Of a DNA stretch of 64,000 bases, positions 59,099 through 64,000 are shown one piece after another. The stretch is from NCBI GenBank assembly GCA_054601695.1, contig BAAHQB010000318.1, positions 124,001 through 188,000 on the forward strand, read 5' to 3'. Position numbers and translations under genes: made by a program. This DNA comes from Amorphochlora amoebiformis. Lineage: Eukaryota; Cercozoa; Chlorarachniophyceae. Under the pieces are notes generated by a model. That model saw only the letters and a program-made list of their open reading frames with translations, was not told the DNA's origin and ran no database searches. Position 1 is the stretch's first letter. Each line of letters opens with the position of its first letter.

Positions 59099-60642
59099 TT
59101 AGTAGCCGCGGCCGTATCCGCCAGGGTACTGGTCGGGAGTAGGGTCGGCCCTCAGGGGAATGGGCATTAGCTGATACTCGGGTAGAAGTGGCCTTCCGAA
59201 CCCTCCACCCCAGCTGTCGTCGTCATCATTCGGGAAGCAGCACAAGTTGACCACCCCATATGAGCAGCACTCGTAACCAACTCGCTGGTCAAAGGCGTGC
59301 TCTCTCCTGCAATCCCTGCTGGTGGAGCAAGTCTTTGGGGTCATGCCGGCTAGAACGTCCGTAACGCTATCGCGGAAGTCCGACATGTCGGCCTTGGCGG
59401 CCTCCAGCTTGGATTCGATTTCAGCGCCGATCTGGCTGCTTTTAGCACTTATTCCGGCTTTGATTCCGGCTCCTATGCCGGCTAGCGGGTCCAGAGATCT
59501 AGAATCTTGGGAGACACGCTCATGGTGAGAAAGCCCATCGGACGTTCCTCCCACGGGGATGGCAGCCTTCACAGCATTTGCTGCCGCGTTGGCCGCGGCG
59601 CTGGCGGCGGCAGCAGCAGTGGAGGCAGCTTGGCTTTCTCGATCTAGGCAATCGTTGCACGGCTCAAGATCCCCCCCACCTGCAGTGCAGTCGGCAGTCG
59701 CTCCAACTGACATTAGGGATTTGCTCCCTCTGTCCCCGGTAACGCCGAACTTGGGCCGGTGCGTTAAACGTTGAGGTTGGTCTAAGAAGGACGAGCCCGA
59801 TATCGAGCTCAACATTGATGCTGTGGAGGCCGCATTATTCCTGCGAGACCTCACTGGTACATCAGGTCCGGTGGGAGTGATAATTCTCCTCTTGCCCTCA
59901 AACAATGGTGAAAGCTCGTGGCTCATGCTAACGATACCCCTATTTGCACACAAAATAAATTAGGTACTAGACTACAATTTTTAAAACACACATCAATGCC
60001 ACTCTAAAGTATATGTGTTTGTGTAAATTACCTACACATGCACATCATACAATATTCGGATAAGTAAATGAAACAGAGCATTGAAATGGACGAGAAAGAT
60101 TCAAAAGTCAATAGGTTACTTTAGATGATCCTTGCTGGAAGTGTGAAGGTTGCGAAGATGGACACCGAGATTGCGCGTGCTGGACTTGAGCGAGGCAACT
60201 CCTAGGCTCGAGATCGGCGACCTAATGTCCGCGCGTGCCGCCAGGTCCCTGGCATTGGTGCTAATCCGACTCCTCCTTCCGTTGACTGGCTTGTTGACCA
60301 CGGACCGTAGGGCTGACCACACGACGAAAACCATAAGTTTGATCAACCAACAATTCCCCCTCCCAAAATGCACGGTGAGAAAGGAAAGGGTATTCTGTTG
60401 AACAACAGACTGATATAAGGCCCAAGGACCACAAGTTGCGAGAAACTAGGAAGACGGAGGGCCCACAAGTTCCGAAACCAGAGGAAAAACCACCGCAAGT
60501 AGTCGCCTCTCTTAAGGAAGTTTTTGTTGGTTTTCTCACCTGTATTTGTTGGAAATCTTGTTCCGCCCAGTGAAACTGTCAAAGATACCGCTAGTAAAAG
60601 CATCATGATGGTGACTGGGGCGAGATCTATGGTCGATCGCAT
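59099..60642 (-). CDS. Secreted Ala-rich protein with C-terminal cysteine cluster
   Basis: Three exons close in phase: 60642-60540, 60312-60120 and 59939-59099, coding 378 residues. Residues 1-27 (MRSTIDLAPVTIMMLLLAVS then LTVSLGG) form a clear signal peptide. A basic stretch follows (LRSVVNKPVNGRRSRI). The middle is Ser/Thr-rich with a helical Ala/Asn run (STAAAAASAAANAAANAVKA) and a Gly/Ala-Ile stretch (LAGIGAGIKAGISAKSSQIG). The last 75 residues hold eight cysteines, including two CC pairs (CSTSRDCRRE, YECCSYGVVNLCC), then an Asp run and a Gly/Pro/Tyr tail ending GGYGRGY. The cysteine spacing suggests a small disulfide-bonded module outside the cell. I do not recognise a family. Divergent from SMARCD, 403 bp apart. 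Confidence 0.8.
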
Positions 60643-61045
60643 GTTTTTCCTCGTGTGCGCGGGTGGCCCTGTGGTCTGGCTCCGTGTGCGAACGACGACT
60701 GGTGTGGCTTCTCTTGGCGGGGTGTGGCTTGTTTTGGGCGGTTTCACGTTTCTCGTGATGGGTACACCGGTTTTGGAACAGCAACCGGGGATTCAGATGG
60801 AATCGCCCAAATTACAGTGTAAAGAGTGCACAGTTTCCCGACGACGTGTCTTTTCGCGCACCGGGGCATGGATTTCTCGCTTCAAGCGCTTGTAGTATGG
60901 GACCGAATGATGACATAGCTTGGTTTTCAGTGGTTCGGAAGAAGATTTCTTTTACGTAGCCAGTAGACCAACGTTTTCGTCTTCCGACCACAGACTTGAA
61001 CCACAGCGAAATTTTAAGAAATCGAAAACTAATTTATCGGCAAGA
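60643..61045. promoter_or_regulatory. Shared divergent upstream region
   Basis: 403 bp between the ATG of the secreted protein (-) and the ATG of SMARCD (+). No TA array and no CTAG tetramer noticed. A bidirectional promoter is inferred from position only. Confidence 0.4.
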
Positions 61046-63858
<2,813 letters not shown>

Positions 63859-63942
63859 GTGCTCTCCATAACCCTATTAACAATACATCCATCCAAATAT
63901 GTATTTTAGATATTATAATATAGAAATATTTACATATATATA

Positions 63943-63984
<42 letters not shown>

Positions 63985-64000
63985 GTATATGTATTATGTA
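63859..64000. other. SMARCD intron 7 at the right edge, with TA array
   Basis: Begins with the donor GTGCTC. TA array at 63935-63978. The next SWIB exon lies beyond the window. Confidence 0.8.

Noticed and set aside
60343-60895. Overlapping frames on both strands (plus 60524-60895, minus 60343-60747 read through)
   Set aside because: The minus strand is explained by a signal-peptide exon with a GTGAGA donor at 60540; the plus frame is its shadow and the divergent spacer.

Overview
This is nuclear DNA from a eukaryote, most likely a ciliated single-celled protist. Its coding sequence is cut into many short exons (mostly 40-250 bp, GT-AG introns, standard stop codons). Most long introns are filled with (TA)n dinucleotide arrays, often edged with (CA)n/(TG)n. 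No bacterial operons, insertion sequences or CRISPR are present. The lineage cannot be fixed from sequence alone. The gene content (CEP20/FOR20 centriolar protein, SMARCD/BAF60 SWI/SNF subunit, PX-WD40 protein, SR-type RRM protein) is ordinary eukaryotic housekeeping.

Layout, left to right: a proline-rich protein with a C-terminal FCH-like piece (-, 0.4-4.2 kb); a TPR-repeat protein (+, 4.2-10.8 kb); a CTAG-rich spacer (11.2-12.7 kb); a 25-exon PX + WD40 protein (-, 13.9-27.1 kb); CEP20 (+, 27.5-29.4 kb); a CTAG-rich spacer; a coiled-coil protein (-, 30.0-36.6 kb); an R/S/D-rich protein with two C-terminal RRMs (+, 36.6-44.7 kb); a CTAG-rich spacer with a GC palindrome (44.8-45.8 kb); a protein with QQDR repeats and a PAN/WSC-like motif (-, 45.9-55.3 kb) whose longest intron holds four different minisatellites; tRNA-Asn (+, 55.8 kb); a gene-poor TA/CTAG stretch (56-59 kb); a secreted Ala-rich/Cys protein (-, 59.1-60.6 kb); and the 5' part of SMARCD (+, 61.0 kb to the right edge).

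The protein genes alternate strand strictly (-+-+-+-, then -+). They therefore form divergent pairs with short shared upstream regions (about 0.4 kb where measurable) and convergent pairs whose 3' spacers are dense in CTAG. I reconstructed exon chains by hand from conserved family motifs and splice phase. Chains are strong for the PX-WD40, CEP20, RRM, secreted and SMARCD genes; first exons are often unresolved.

The most unusual signal is that several minisatellites are copies of an exon-intron junction. A splice acceptor or donor plus some exon bases is tandemly repeated into the neighbouring intron, leaving arrays of decoy-like splice sites. In one such duplicate a (TA)n array interrupts the second copy, which gives a filled-site/empty-site comparison for how TA arrays arise.
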